Shown here one piece after another: positions 8,345 to 16,163 of a stretch of DNA of 24,306 nucleotides (its first letter is position 1; the number at the start of each line of letters is the position of its first letter). Origin of the DNA: Pseudomonadota bacterium (GTDB lineage: Bacteria; Myxococcota_A; Polyangia; Polyangiales; Polyangiaceae); NCBI GenBank assembly GCA_023402175.1, contig JAEXCN010000067.1, forward strand, positions 1-24,306. The letters are read 5' to 3'. The translations under genes were made by a program, and so were the position numbers. Below the pieces are notes generated by a model. It was not told the origin of the DNA and made no database searches. It worked only from the letters and a program-made list of their open reading frames with translations.

Positions 8345-9754
8345 TCAGAACACGACCGATTGCGGGGAGTAGTGGGGGAGGTCGTCCCTCACCCCGATTC
8401 CAAGCTGCCCCTCGGCGTTGCTCCCCCAGCATCGGACGGATCCGTCCTCGAGAAGCGCGCATGTCGCCCGGTCCATCGGCGCCATCTGCACGACGCGGGC
8501 GTTCAAACCCTCGACGCGAGCTGGGTTGAAGGTGAAGTCGGCGCTCCCGTCCCCCAGTTGTCCATCCGCGTTGTCCCCCCAACAATAGGCTCTTCCCTCC
8601 CGGCTCGTGACGCACGTCGTCTTGTTGCTGGCAGCAACGTCCGCGAGCTCGCCTGCCCCGAGGACGGTGACGAGATAAGGGGCAAAGACATCAGCTCTGG
8701 AGCTGTTGCCGACCGCTCCAGTGGCGTTCTGGCCCCAGCAGTATGCGTTGCCCCGGGAGATCGCACAGGCATGCTGCTCTCCGGCTGCGATGCGGCTCAC
8801 GTGAGCCAGCCCCGGGATGGCGCGCGGATCTCCGTCAGGAGAGAACGAGGTCTCGCGTCCCAAGGCGTCCCTCTGGGGTGGCAAACCAAAGGACCCTGTC
8901 GTCTCCCATTCGCTCCCTCCCCAGGACAGAAGCTCGCCGCTGTCGGCTATCGCGAAGGCGACACGCATCGTCCCACTCCCCGCAAGCGCACGGCGGAAGC
9001 GAAGAGCCACGGGGCCGACGACGCCATTCCTCGTCGGCGAATATCCCCGCCCAAGCTGCAAGACGGAGTTCTCTCCCCAACAATGCATGCTTCCGCCTTC
9101 GCTCCCATTCTCCGAGGGTTCGCCGATTGCGCATGCAAAGGCCCCCGCCAGGTCCACGCGACTGGCGAAGGGGAGCCCCTGGACGCGAGAGGCATGCGGA
9201 TGCGGATCGGTATCCGGCAACGCTCGATCGGTATCGAGCCCGAGCTGCGCGTGCGTGTTGGAGCCCCAACACATCACGGAGCCATCCTCGATCCGGCCGC
9301 AGCTCGTTCGGCTGCTCCCCGAGACGCTGATCTGCGTGGCGTTCTCGACGTTCGCGACTCGTACCGGTTTGGGCGAGTGCGCTCCGACAGCGCCGCCATC
9401 TCCGAGACCTGCGTCGCCGTTCGGAACGGTTTCGGCGCCGAGCTCGCCGCTCGAGTTGCCGCCCCAGCAGCGGACCGTCTTGTCGGCCAGAAGTGCACAG
9501 ATGTGACTTCCTCCTTTCGCCGAAAGAGCCGTGACGCACGGAGCAACGTTGCAGGTGACCTGGCCGGAGAACGTCGACGCATCCGCGCTGGGGCCGTCGT
9601 CGCCGCCGGCATCGATCGCGATCGCGGCGTCGCTTCCCCCGTCGCCGCCGGACAATCCAAGGTCTCTTTCAGTGCCATCGCACGCGACGCAGAGCACCCC
9701 TGGGGCGAGGAGAACGAGCGCGAGACGACGTGTCATGCTGGAGAGGCGAAACAT
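8345..9754 (-). CDS. RCC1-repeat propeller lipoprotein (first of two in module B)
   Basis: 469 residues. The signal peptide ends in LCVAC (Cys25; next residue Asp), followed by a Gly/Asp/Ala-rich linker to about residue 62. Seven RCC1 repeats follow, e.g. 'VRCWGGNSSGELG', 'VMCWGSNTHAQLG', 'AYCWGDNADGQLG', 'VRCWGSNAEGQLG'. Six blades contain a Cys pair; the fourth (AFAIADSGELLSWG) lacks both cysteines. Probably a periplasmic or surface-anchored seven-bladed propeller with an unknown partner. The ATG at 9754 starts 5 bases after the stop of the preceding propeller gene; a second ATG at 9736 also gives a usable signal peptide. It is a divergent paralog of the gene at 5100-6356, with the IgGFc-type gene between them. 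Confidence 0.92.
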   Translation of the reverse strand: MFRLSSMTRRLALVLLAPGVLCVACDGTERDLGLSGGDGGSDAAIAIDAGGDDGPSADASTFSGQVTCNVAPCVTALSAKGGSHICALLADKTVRCWGGNSSGELGAETVPNGDAGLGDGGAVGAHSPKPVRVANVENATQISVSGSSRTSCGRIEDGSVMCWGSNTHAQLGLDTDRALPDTDPHPHASRVQGLPFASRVDLAGAFACAIGEPSENGSEGGSMHCWGENSVLQLGRGYSPTRNGVVGPVALRFRRALAGSGTMRVAFAIADSGELLSWGGSEWETTGSFGLPPQRDALGRETSFSPDGDPRAIPGLAHVSRIAAGEQHACAISRGNAYCWGQNATGAVGNSSRADVFAPYLVTVLGAGELADVAASNKTTCVTSREGRAYCWGDNADGQLGDGSADFTFNPARVEGLNARVVQMAPMDRATCALLEDGSVRCWGSNAEGQLGIGVRDDLPHYSPQSVVF

Positions 9755-9759
9755 CGAGC

Positions 9760-10944
9760 TCAGTCCTGACCCTTGTTCTGGACGTTGCGACGGAGAGCAA
9801 TGTTGTCGCCGACGACCCAAACGTCGTCGGGACCGCTACCCGACACGGAGTGCAGATTGTTGTTGAGCACATCCCAGCTCTTTGCGGTAATCGTTACCTT
9901 GATGGCCGAGCCGTCCCAGTGATGCACGCGTCCGTGGGATGAAGCAATCCAGACGTCATTCGGACCGCTTGCCCAGATCGTGGACGGACGCTTGATGTCA
10001 ACAGGTGATCCCGAGAGCTCTTGTTCCCAATTCAGAGTGACGCCGTCATCGGCCGGGATCGATCGAGCAATGGTCCCTTTGCCGCGCAGCCAGATGCTCT
10101 TCGGATCCTGAACCCATATCGAATGATAAACCTCGTATCGGTTCCCCTCGGAGGCGCCGCTCTGAGCCGTCCAGCTCGTGCCGTCATGGCGATAGATGCG
10201 CCCGCCCCCTTCCCACCAATCCGTCTCCGTGCCCGAAACCCAGACGTCGGTCCCTTGGCAGGAGATGGAATAGAGCTCTTCCGTCGGGCCGAAGGTCGAC
10301 ACATCCCACAACGGCTTTCCGTCCCCGCTCGTATCTCCTGTCCAGCGGAGCACGGTGCTCGCCACGCCGACGATCGCGATGTTCTTCACATGTTCGGCGT
10401 CGCGAGCGCCCTCGCAGATGCCCATGAGGTCGGTCGTGACTCCGCTTGGGATGGGCATCCAGTTCGCTCCATTGGAGCCGCGAAAGATCGCGCCTGCCGC
10501 GCCCACGAGCCAGATGGCGCCTTCATGGTCGCCCCGGACCCCGTAGAGTGGGGTGTGCGCGTCCCATACGACCGCCCATTGCGCACCGTTCCAGCGTAGG
10601 ACCAGCCCCTCCTCGCTCACGGCCCAAGCATCGTTCGGAGCGGGCACCCACACGTCCATGAGTGTGAGCTTGCCTCCGTCCGGAATCGGCAGAGGCGTTT
10701 CGCACCAATCCGCGGTACACGGCTCGGCGCCAGCGTCACCGGAATCGCTTGCGTCCACGACCGCGTTTCCATCGGGTGCAGTGCCGTCGACAACCTCGCT
10801 TCGCGAGACATCCGCCCCTGCAGCGTCGCCGTCCACGCCACCCGCCGGCGACGCTTCACCCGTCGCGCTGGAGCACGCCACGAACCCGGTTAGAACGACG
10901 AGCGCACCTGTTGCGCCGAGAGCTCGGGAGTACTTCATGTTCAT
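9760..10944 (-). CDS. Propeller lipoprotein, module B (second)
   Basis: 394 residues. The signal peptide ends in GFVAC (Cys24), followed by an Asp/Ala/Gly-rich linker to about residue 75. Seven degenerate propeller repeats follow, with motifs such as 'PNDAWAVSEEGLVLRWNG', 'GAIWLVGAAGAIFRGSNG', 'GPNDVWIASSHGRVHHWDG' and 'GPDDVWVVGDN'. The best guess is a surface beta-propeller. The start ATG overlaps the upstream stop as ATGA, and GGAGGAG lies 4 bases before it (10 before the second in-frame ATG at residue 3), so either may be used. It has the same residue count as the preceding propeller gene but is clearly diverged, which suggests an old tandem duplication. No catalytic motif is visible. Confidence 0.9.
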   Translation of the reverse strand: MNMKYSRALGATGALVVLTGFVACSSATGEASPAGGVDGDAAGADVSRSEVVDGTAPDGNAVVDASDSGDAGAEPCTADWCETPLPIPDGGKLTLMDVWVPAPNDAWAVSEEGLVLRWNGAQWAVVWDAHTPLYGVRGDHEGAIWLVGAAGAIFRGSNGANWMPIPSGVTTDLMGICEGARDAEHVKNIAIVGVASTVLRWTGDTSGDGKPLWDVSTFGPTEELYSISCQGTDVWVSGTETDWWEGGGRIYRHDGTSWTAQSGASEGNRYEVYHSIWVQDPKSIWLRGKGTIARSIPADDGVTLNWEQELSGSPVDIKRPSTIWASGPNDVWIASSHGRVHHWDGSAIKVTITAKSWDVLNNNLHSVSGSGPDDVWVVGDNIALRRNVQNKGQD

Positions 10945-12125
10945 TCGACTCCTCCGCTCGCACCGCTTCGATGTTGCAAGGCGCGTTGCCGGACGACCCT
11001 TTCGTCATTTGGACCGCTTCCCCAGTCTCCATTGAAGGGACCCGACGACGGGATCGTCGGAACCTGCGAGCGTGTCCAACTCGACCCATCACCGTGAAGG
11101 ATGGTGTTGTCGTCTCCGACGGCCCAGATGTCCGTGGCACTGCTTCCCCAGACCGCGCGCAGGTTGGTCGTGCTCTTGGAGTCCGAGATGATCCAGTCGA
11201 GCTCTCCTCCCGCGTCGTAGGTCCAGTGGCGGATCGTCCCGTTCTCGCCCACAGCCCAAACGTCGTCCGACGCTGCTCCCCAAATGCCGGTCAAGTGCGA
11301 GCGCGTATTGCTGTTCGGCTGGGTCCAAAAGGCGGCTTTATCCCAGTAGCCGTCCGTATGAAGGATCCTTCCGTTTTCACCCACGATCCATACATCGTTC
11401 GGACCAGTCCCCCACATCCCATTGAAATTCATCCCGGCATAGGGGGCTATGTAGTAGTCGAGCGCGGGCGCCAGCTCGGTAGCTGCGCCGGCCCATCCAT
11501 CGGAGTGCCAGCACTTGTTCAAGAGCCCCACGGCAAATGAATTGAGCGGACCGACCAGCATCCAAACGTCCGTCGAGCTGCTACCCCAGATGGCTCGCGG
11601 GGAGCCCGATTCGAACATCGACGGCCCCGGGACGCCGATGTTCGACCACACGGTTTCCGTGTCGTTCCAGCCGTCCGAGTGAAGGACCTCGTCGACACCG
11701 AACGCCCAGACATCGTGGGGACCGCTCCCCCAGATGCCGTAGATCGGCTTCGGTTGGCCCGCGTCGTTCAGCACGCGCTGCGAGGTCCATCCGGTACCGT
11801 TCCAGTGGAATACGGCTCCGTTCGATCCGACCGCCCAGACATCGGTCGCCGAGCTGCCCCATATTCCGAACAACGCGACCTTGTCGTTGGGCATGTCCAC
11901 CCGACACCAACCGTCTTCGCTGCAGCGCTCGGAAGAGCTTCCGCCGTCGTCTCCAGAGGCGCTTTCCGGACTGGAACCATCCGTCACCAGGGATTCGGAC
12001 GGAATCCCGCTGTCCGAGTCGTCATGCTCGGAGGCCTTCTCGGAACCGGCCGCACAGCCCATCATGCGGAGTCCCAACACGAGTGCGACCAGCGAAAGGT
12101 GGCGACCATCGACCATGCGGCGCAT
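10941..12125 (-). CDS. Propeller lipoprotein, module B (first)
   Basis: 394 residues from the ATG at 12125, which shares one base with the TGA of the cysteine-rich gene (TGATG); GGAG lies 10 bases upstream. The signal peptide ends in RMMGC (Cys24), an unusual hydrophobic core because of its Arg, followed by an acidic Ser/Asp/Glu-rich linker. Seven repeats of (I/V)WGSxxxDVWxVG...G.I.H.DG follow, the most regular of the three such proteins here: 'IWGSSATDVWAVGSNGAVFH', 'MWGTGPNDVWIVGENGRILH', 'VWGSSATDIWAVGDDNTILH'. The last repeat reads WGSGPNDERVVRQRALQHRS, where VWxVGN would be expected. Position matches the partial gene at 1-1014 in module A. Probably a surface beta-propeller; ligand unknown. 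Confidence 0.92.
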   Translation of the reverse strand: MRRMVDGRHLSLVALVLGLRMMGCAAGSEKASEHDDSDSGIPSESLVTDGSSPESASGDDGGSSSERCSEDGWCRVDMPNDKVALFGIWGSSATDVWAVGSNGAVFHWNGTGWTSQRVLNDAGQPKPIYGIWGSGPHDVWAFGVDEVLHSDGWNDTETVWSNIGVPGPSMFESGSPRAIWGSSSTDVWMLVGPLNSFAVGLLNKCWHSDGWAGAATELAPALDYYIAPYAGMNFNGMWGTGPNDVWIVGENGRILHTDGYWDKAAFWTQPNSNTRSHLTGIWGAASDDVWAVGENGTIRHWTYDAGGELDWIISDSKSTTNLRAVWGSSATDIWAVGDDNTILHGDGSSWTRSQVPTIPSSGPFNGDWGSGPNDERVVRQRALQHRSGASGGVE

Positions 12126-13255
12126 CAGTGGGTGACTCCAGGGGGGCAAGGCTCCGTCGCACAGACTCCGTCGATGCAGGCTTGGCCCGTTTCACATGCC
12201 GTTCCGCACGAACCGCAGTTCTGAGGATCCTTCGAGAGGTTGACCTCGCAGCCGTCCGTCAAATCGCGGTTGCAGTCACCATATCCAGCTTTGCAGTTGC
12301 TACCGCAGCGACCAAATTCGCACGTCGGCGTGCTGTTGGGTCGCTCACTGCAGATGACGCCGCATCCGCCGCAGTTCCGCAGATTGGATTCGAAGTCGGG
12401 GAGACAGTCGCAGCCGCTAGGACCAGGGTTGCACTGGCACTTTCCACCGACACAGATTTCGCTGGCCGCACACTTCTTGTTGCACTGACCGCAGTTGTTT
12501 GGATCATCCGGCAGCCAAGTCTCACACCCGTCCTCGGCGTCGGCGTTGCAGTCGGCCCATGAGAAGTCGCATTTGAGATTCCCGCACGACCCCGCCGAGC
12601 ATCCATAGAGCATGTTCGGCGGTGGAAAGGGCTCGTCTGGTGGAAACGACGGGCACCACTCCCCGCACGCGCCGCAGTTGGAGTCGTCCGATTCCAAGTC
12701 CACACAGGCGCCTGAGCAGTTCGTCTCGGTCGGACCGCAGCCTTTGCACACTCCGTCCGCGCAGATGGTGCCGTCAGGACAAGCATGACCGCACGCAGCG
12801 CAGTCTTGGTTCGTCGCCATGATGGTCTCGCACCCATCTTCGATACGTCCGTTGCAGTCGGCGTAGTGAGTCGAGCTGCACGACATCTGGCACGTACCCT
12901 GGACGCATATCCATTTGGCGTGGAACAGCTCGTTTCTCCATCCCTCCCGCGGGCATTGGTTTCCGCAGCTGCCGCAATTGTCGGGGTCGCTGGAGAGATC
13001 GACGTCGCAGAGATATGTCGAGGTCGAGCAGGTCCCGTAGGGAGCCTTGCATTTGTCGCTCGGACACATGTCGCGGGAGGCGTCCTCGGCGATGCTTGCG
13101 CCGCCCTCGCCGCCGTCGGCGTTCGTGAACGAAGGCGGCCCGATCGCTGCGTCGTCGTCGAACCCTCGTCCGAGATACGTTTGAGTGGTGCACGCCTGCA
13201 CGACGATGCTCGCGAGCACGAGCGCGGACGTGAGGCCGACGATGCGACGAGGCAC
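12125..13255 (-). CDS. Cysteine-rich repeat lipoprotein, module B
   Basis: 376 residues from a GTG at 13255. The signal peptide MPRRIVGLTSALVLASIVVQ is followed by AC, giving lipidated Cys22, then a Gly/Asp/Ala-rich linker. Six NCGxCGxxC-type repeats (NCGSCGNQC, DCAACGHAC, NCGACGEWC, NCGQCNKKC, NCGGCGVIC, NCGSCGTAC) alternate with three DCN...DGCE elements, in the same order as the module A paralog (1011-2225), with the shared PPPNMxYGC segment in the middle. Probably a disulfide-rich extracytoplasmic lipoprotein. The start is fixed by AAGGAG 8 bases upstream. A GTG at 13318 that overlaps the previous stop (GTGA) is also possible, but it would put 21 polar residues before the signal peptide. 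Confidence 0.9.
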   Translation of the reverse strand: MPRRIVGLTSALVLASIVVQACTTQTYLGRGFDDDAAIGPPSFTNADGGEGGASIAEDASRDMCPSDKCKAPYGTCSTSTYLCDVDLSSDPDNCGSCGNQCPREGWRNELFHAKWICVQGTCQMSCSSTHYADCNGRIEDGCETIMATNQDCAACGHACPDGTICADGVCKGCGPTETNCSGACVDLESDDSNCGACGEWCPSFPPDEPFPPPNMLYGCSAGSCGNLKCDFSWADCNADAEDGCETWLPDDPNNCGQCNKKCAASEICVGGKCQCNPGPSGCDCLPDFESNLRNCGGCGVICSERPNSTPTCEFGRCGSNCKAGYGDCNRDLTDGCEVNLSKDPQNCGSCGTACETGQACIDGVCATEPCPPGVTH

Positions 13256-13263
13256 GATGGGAT

Positions 13264-13269
13264 CTCCTT
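13264..13269 (-). promoter_or_regulatory. Ribosome binding site of the module B cysteine-rich lipoprotein gene
   Basis: AAGGAG on the minus strand, 8 bases before the GTG at 13255. It decides between this start and the GTG at 13318, which has no comparable site. Confidence 0.75.
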
Positions 13270-13314
13270 CGGATCTTGGGGAAACGGTGCGTTCGGATGC
13301 GCGTGGGCGCGTGC

Positions 13315-14127
13315 TCACTCGTCGGACGAACGGGACGGGGCTGCGTTCGCGGGAGGCACGCCGCCGGGCGTCGCAGCGAGGCTGGCCGAGACACGGCGCG
13401 CGAATGCGCCTTCGCGATGTTCGGAGAGAAACTTCGAGCCCAGCCGGCGGGCTTCTTCGGTACGTCCCGTCCGTAGGAGCGCTTCGATGCGCAGCACGGA
13501 CACCTCGACGGCGAACGCGCCGCGCGGAAACTCTCGGTCGTACTCGTCGAGCAGCCGTAGCGTCTCCTCCGCATCGTTCTTTCCGAGAGCCGCACGGGCC
13601 GCCGCCACGCGCGCGATCTCTCGGTCGAGCGCATCGGTCGCCGTACGTGAAGAGGCGGCGCTGGCGGAGGAGGCTTTCGGCCGAGGCGCATCCGGGGCGG
13701 GAACGTTCGGCGCGGGAGCGTTCGGCAACGAATCGGCTGTGACTGCGACGGTGTCTGCGGATCGGTCGTGCGTCTCGTGGTCGACGGGGCGCGAGGAAGC
13801 CTCTCGGTTCGTGTCGGCCGAGGCGCGGGGATCTCGAGCGTCGGTCGCTGAAGCGTCCTTCGACGGGGCGCTGAACATGAACGCGGTCCCGGCTCCGGCG
13901 GTGACGAGGAGCGCGAGCACGACACCGTGAACGGCGGACACTCCCGAACCACGCAGGATCCGTTCGCTCCAGCGCACGCGCGCAGGGACCGGCGGGACGC
14001 CGAGGGCGGCGAGCATCGCGGCGCGCGCGCCGGGCCTCGATGCGTCGTATTTCGCGGACGCGAGCAGACGACGCTCGGCGTCGTTCTCCGCGCTTCGAAG
14101 GAGCGGCTCGAGCTCGGATTTCGTCAC
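13315..14127 (-). CDS. Probable anti-sigma factor with one membrane segment, module B
   Basis: 270 residues from a GTG at 14127. A soluble N-terminal part of about 60 residues (TKSELEPLLRSAENDAERRL, presumably cytoplasmic) is followed by a membrane segment at about 63-85 (AVHGVVLALLVTAGAGTAFM), a long Asp/Ser/Pro/Ala-rich linker, and a C-terminal helical region (LDREIARVAAARAALGKNDA, then ETLRLLDEYDREFP and ALLRTGRTEEARRL) that resembles TPR helices and aligns with the module A protein. No HxxxCxxC zinc motif. The anti-sigma role is inferred from its position one base after the sigma stop, its topology and the repeated pairing. AAGGAG 6 bases before the GTG strongly supports this start over the longer open frame. 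Confidence 0.78.
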   Translation of the reverse strand: MTKSELEPLLRSAENDAERRLLASAKYDASRPGARAAMLAALGVPPVPARVRWSERILRGSGVSAVHGVVLALLVTAGAGTAFMFSAPSKDASATDARDPRASADTNREASSRPVDHETHDRSADTVAVTADSLPNAPAPNVPAPDAPRPKASSASAASSRTATDALDREIARVAAARAALGKNDAEETLRLLDEYDREFPRGAFAVEVSVLRIEALLRTGRTEEARRLGSKFLSEHREGAFARRVSASLAATPGGVPPANAAPSRSSDE

Positions 14128-14128
14128 G

Positions 14129-14707
14129 TTAGACTCCTTGGCTTCGTGCGCGAAGCCGGGCGACGTCAGCTTGGAATTCCTGCCGTGCACGCCGGAGACG
14201 CGTGGAGACCGTTCCGACCGGGAGGCCGAGCATCTCCGCAATCTCCGTCAGCGTGAGCTCTTCGAGCTCGAAGAGGACGAAGATGGTGCGACGTTCTTCC
14301 GGGATGCGCATGAGGATCTCGTCGAGCGTGGCTCGCTCTTGTGCGAGAGCGACGGCCGCTTCTGCTGTCGGCCCATGCGAGATCGCTTCGAGCGTTTCGC
14401 TTTCAGCGACTTCTCGTTCCCGTGTGACCGCGAGGTCACGGCGCACGTTGGCGGCAACGCGCATCACGATGCCGAAGACGAAGCTCTTTTCCTTGCCGAC
14501 CTCGATGGCCGAGAGCTTCTGCGCGAGGATGACGAAGACGCGCTGCGCGGCGTCGTCGGTCTCAGGCGGCTTTACGCCGAGGCGCCGAAGCGATCGCCAC
14601 ACGAATTCGTAGTGTTCGTCCGCGAGCTCGCGAAGGCGCGCGTGGAACGCCTCGTCGCCCTTCGTAGCGACGTCGACGGGGACTTTCGCGGTGTGCGTGG
14701 CGAACAC
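14129..14707 (-). CDS. ECF-type RNA polymerase sigma factor, module B
   Basis: 192 residues from a GTG at 14707. Region 2 lies at about 30-95 (EHYEFVWRSLRRLGVKPPET, DDAAQRVFVILAQKL) and region 4 at about 127-178, with helix-turn-helix LTLTEIAEMLGLPVGTVSTR. No additional domain, so it is a short ECF-type sigma factor. It is paralogous to the module A sigma (2944-3534), with strong identity in region 2.1 and in the region 4 helix-turn-helix. The GTG start has GAAGG 6 bases upstream; a TTG two codons earlier lacks spacing for a site. It lies 116 bases after the stop of the exported protein gene, so it may have its own promoter as well as read-through. Its probable partner is the membrane protein encoded directly after it. 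Confidence 0.94.
   Translation of the reverse strand: MFATHTAKVPVDVATKGDEAFHARLRELADEHYEFVWRSLRRLGVKPPETDDAAQRVFVILAQKLSAIEVGKEKSFVFGIVMRVAANVRRDLAVTREREVAESETLEAISHGPTAEAAVALAQERATLDEILMRIPEERRTIFVLFELEELTLTEIAEMLGLPVGTVSTRLRRARQEFQADVARLRARSQGV
14134..14139 (-). promoter_or_regulatory. Ribosome binding site of the module B anti-sigma candidate
   Basis: AAGGAG on the minus strand, lying inside the last codons of the sigma gene and 6 bases before the GTG at 14127. It identifies the GTG start and suggests the sigma and anti-sigma proteins are made from one message in a fixed ratio. Confidence 0.8.
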
Positions 14708-14823
14708 GGGCAACCTTCAAAGTGGAGCGATGTCGACGAGCCAGCGAAGCCATTTCAAAAAGCGACAAGGGGGACGACGACCCGGCAAAGCCCAGCCGTT
14801 GCGAGGACCACGTTCGTTGCGGT
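14708..14823 (-). promoter_or_regulatory. Possible promoter region of the module B sigma operon
   Basis: 116-base gap between the exported protein gene and the sigma gene. The minus strand has a run of five T followed by GAAATGG about 50 bases before the GTG, one of the few AT-rich patches nearby. The TTGAAA inside it resembles a -35 hexamer, but no good -10 box follows at 17 bases. The gap is the only sizeable break near the start of the B operon, so a promoter here is plausible but not shown. Confidence 0.3.
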
Positions 14824-15912
14824 TCAGGGCAGGTGCGCCACGACCGCCGTGCCTACGAAGGGAACGACAGGTGGCGCCTCGTAGACGAGCGTTGCAGGGA
14901 CTTCGAAGAGGAGCTCATTGCGGGTCAGCGGCACGCGCGCTCCGCCGAGGAGCTCGAACGACACCGCCGGGAGCGGCCTCCACGCCACCCGTGCCGAAGC
15001 TCCAGCGCTGAGCCACGCGGCGGATCGAACCCGCGAGGGTAGCGGCTCGATGACGATGGCTTCGAGGAGACCGGCATCGGCGTTCAGGCATGGTCCAAGG
15101 TGAATCGTCCTCTGGCGTATGAGACCAGCGCAGGCTGTCAGAGTCGCCTCGCTCCAGCGCAGTCCGACGGTACCCGAGGCGGAGACGGCGTCCGTGCGAA
15201 AGCTCCGCGCGAAGCCGAGCCGAAGCATAGGAGCGAAGCGAAGCGGAAGCTCGAGTTGGCCGAAGAAGGTTGGCGCGACGACGACCGAGCGGTTCGACGA
15301 GACTTCCGCGCTCGCTCCCAGAGCGATGCCGAAGCGCGATCGCGTTGGGAGAGGCGGCGGAGGGACCTGACGACGCGATGTCCTGCCTCGTGAGCGCGGA
15401 GCCGGCACGGGCGCGGATGCAGGAGCCTCGGGCGCGGGCGCCGACTCGAGTGGAGCCTCGGCAGGCGTGGCCAGGGGCACGTCGCCTGCTTCGAGACCGA
15501 TCGCAGCCATGATGGCCAACGCTGCGAGCACGCGCTCGCACGATGCGGACGATGCCGTGCGCTCCGCGCGCTCTCCGCCGGACGCGAGCACGATCGTGCC
15601 ATGGCTCGTGCCGTTCGCGCGCTGGACGACGTGAACCTCGAGATGGACCGCCGGCTCGCCCTCCGCGGCTTGCCGAGCGCTGGGGAGCCGCGCGCGCAGG
15701 CGGTCCAGCATCGTCGGAGCGCGCGGGCACGCGTCGTGGAGCTCCTCGGTGATCCGCACGGCGATCGGGGGAATCTCGGACGCGAGCGCCGTCTTGCCGC
15801 CGCCTACGAGTCCAGCAAACGCAAGGACCGCGCACGCGCGAGTGACGTCCGCGCGCCGCGGTTTCCCGAACCACACATCCACGAGCAGACTGCGAGAAAA
15901 GCACGGAAGCAT
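14824..15912 (-). CDS. Exported protein with proline-rich linker and beta-rich C-terminus, module B
   Basis: 362 residues from the ATG at 15912; the frame extends upstream but only to a TTG. The first 45 residues include a hydrophobic stretch (RACAVLAFAGLVGGGKTALA) that probably acts as a signal peptide, with an odd basic leader. A domain with ITEELHDACPRAPTMLDRLR follows, then a Pro/Ala/Glu-rich linker at about 165-205 ending in SRGRTSRRQVPPPPLPTRS, then about 155 residues with alternating hydrophobic pattern (FGIALGASAEVSSNRSVVVA, FFGQLELPLRFAPMLRLGFA) that may be a beta-barrel. It has the same three-part layout and genomic place as the module A gene 3608-4672, although sequence similarity looks low. 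No known family was recognised. The start is uncertain; no ribosome binding site is seen. Confidence 0.7.
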   Translation of the reverse strand: MLPCFSRSLLVDVWFGKPRRADVTRACAVLAFAGLVGGGKTALASEIPPIAVRITEELHDACPRAPTMLDRLRARLPSARQAAEGEPAVHLEVHVVQRANGTSHGTIVLASGGERAERTASSASCERVLAALAIMAAIGLEAGDVPLATPAEAPLESAPAPEAPASAPVPAPRSRGRTSRRQVPPPPLPTRSRFGIALGASAEVSSNRSVVVAPTFFGQLELPLRFAPMLRLGFARSFRTDAVSASGTVGLRWSEATLTACAGLIRQRTIHLGPCLNADAGLLEAIVIEPLPSRVRSAAWLSAGASARVAWRPLPAVSFELLGGARVPLTRNELLFEVPATLVYEAPPVVPFVGTAVVAHLP

Positions 15913-16163
15913 GGCGTTCGCGAGCGGACGATCGCGAGGCCGCCCGAGGCGAGCATCGCGGGGACCTCGTGGCGCATCGAGCTCGTCCTTACGCAGGCGG
16001 TACCGCGGCGCGCGCTGCAAGGCTTAGCGGGTGAAAAGCGCGTTGATCGCTCCGGCGCTCGGCCCGCTCCGTTCGTGGTCGGCGCTCGTCGAAGGTGTCG
16101 CCGCCTCTCTCGGCTCGCTCTCCATCCGCCCGTTGTCGACCGCGTGGCAGTAAGCTCTCGCCG

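Noticed and set aside
8054..9769. A 571-codon plus-strand frame opposite the RCC1 and IgGFc-type genes
   Set aside because: It is antisense to genes with clear domains and lipoprotein signals; the composition is Arg/Ala-rich without motifs, as expected for high-GC shadow frames.
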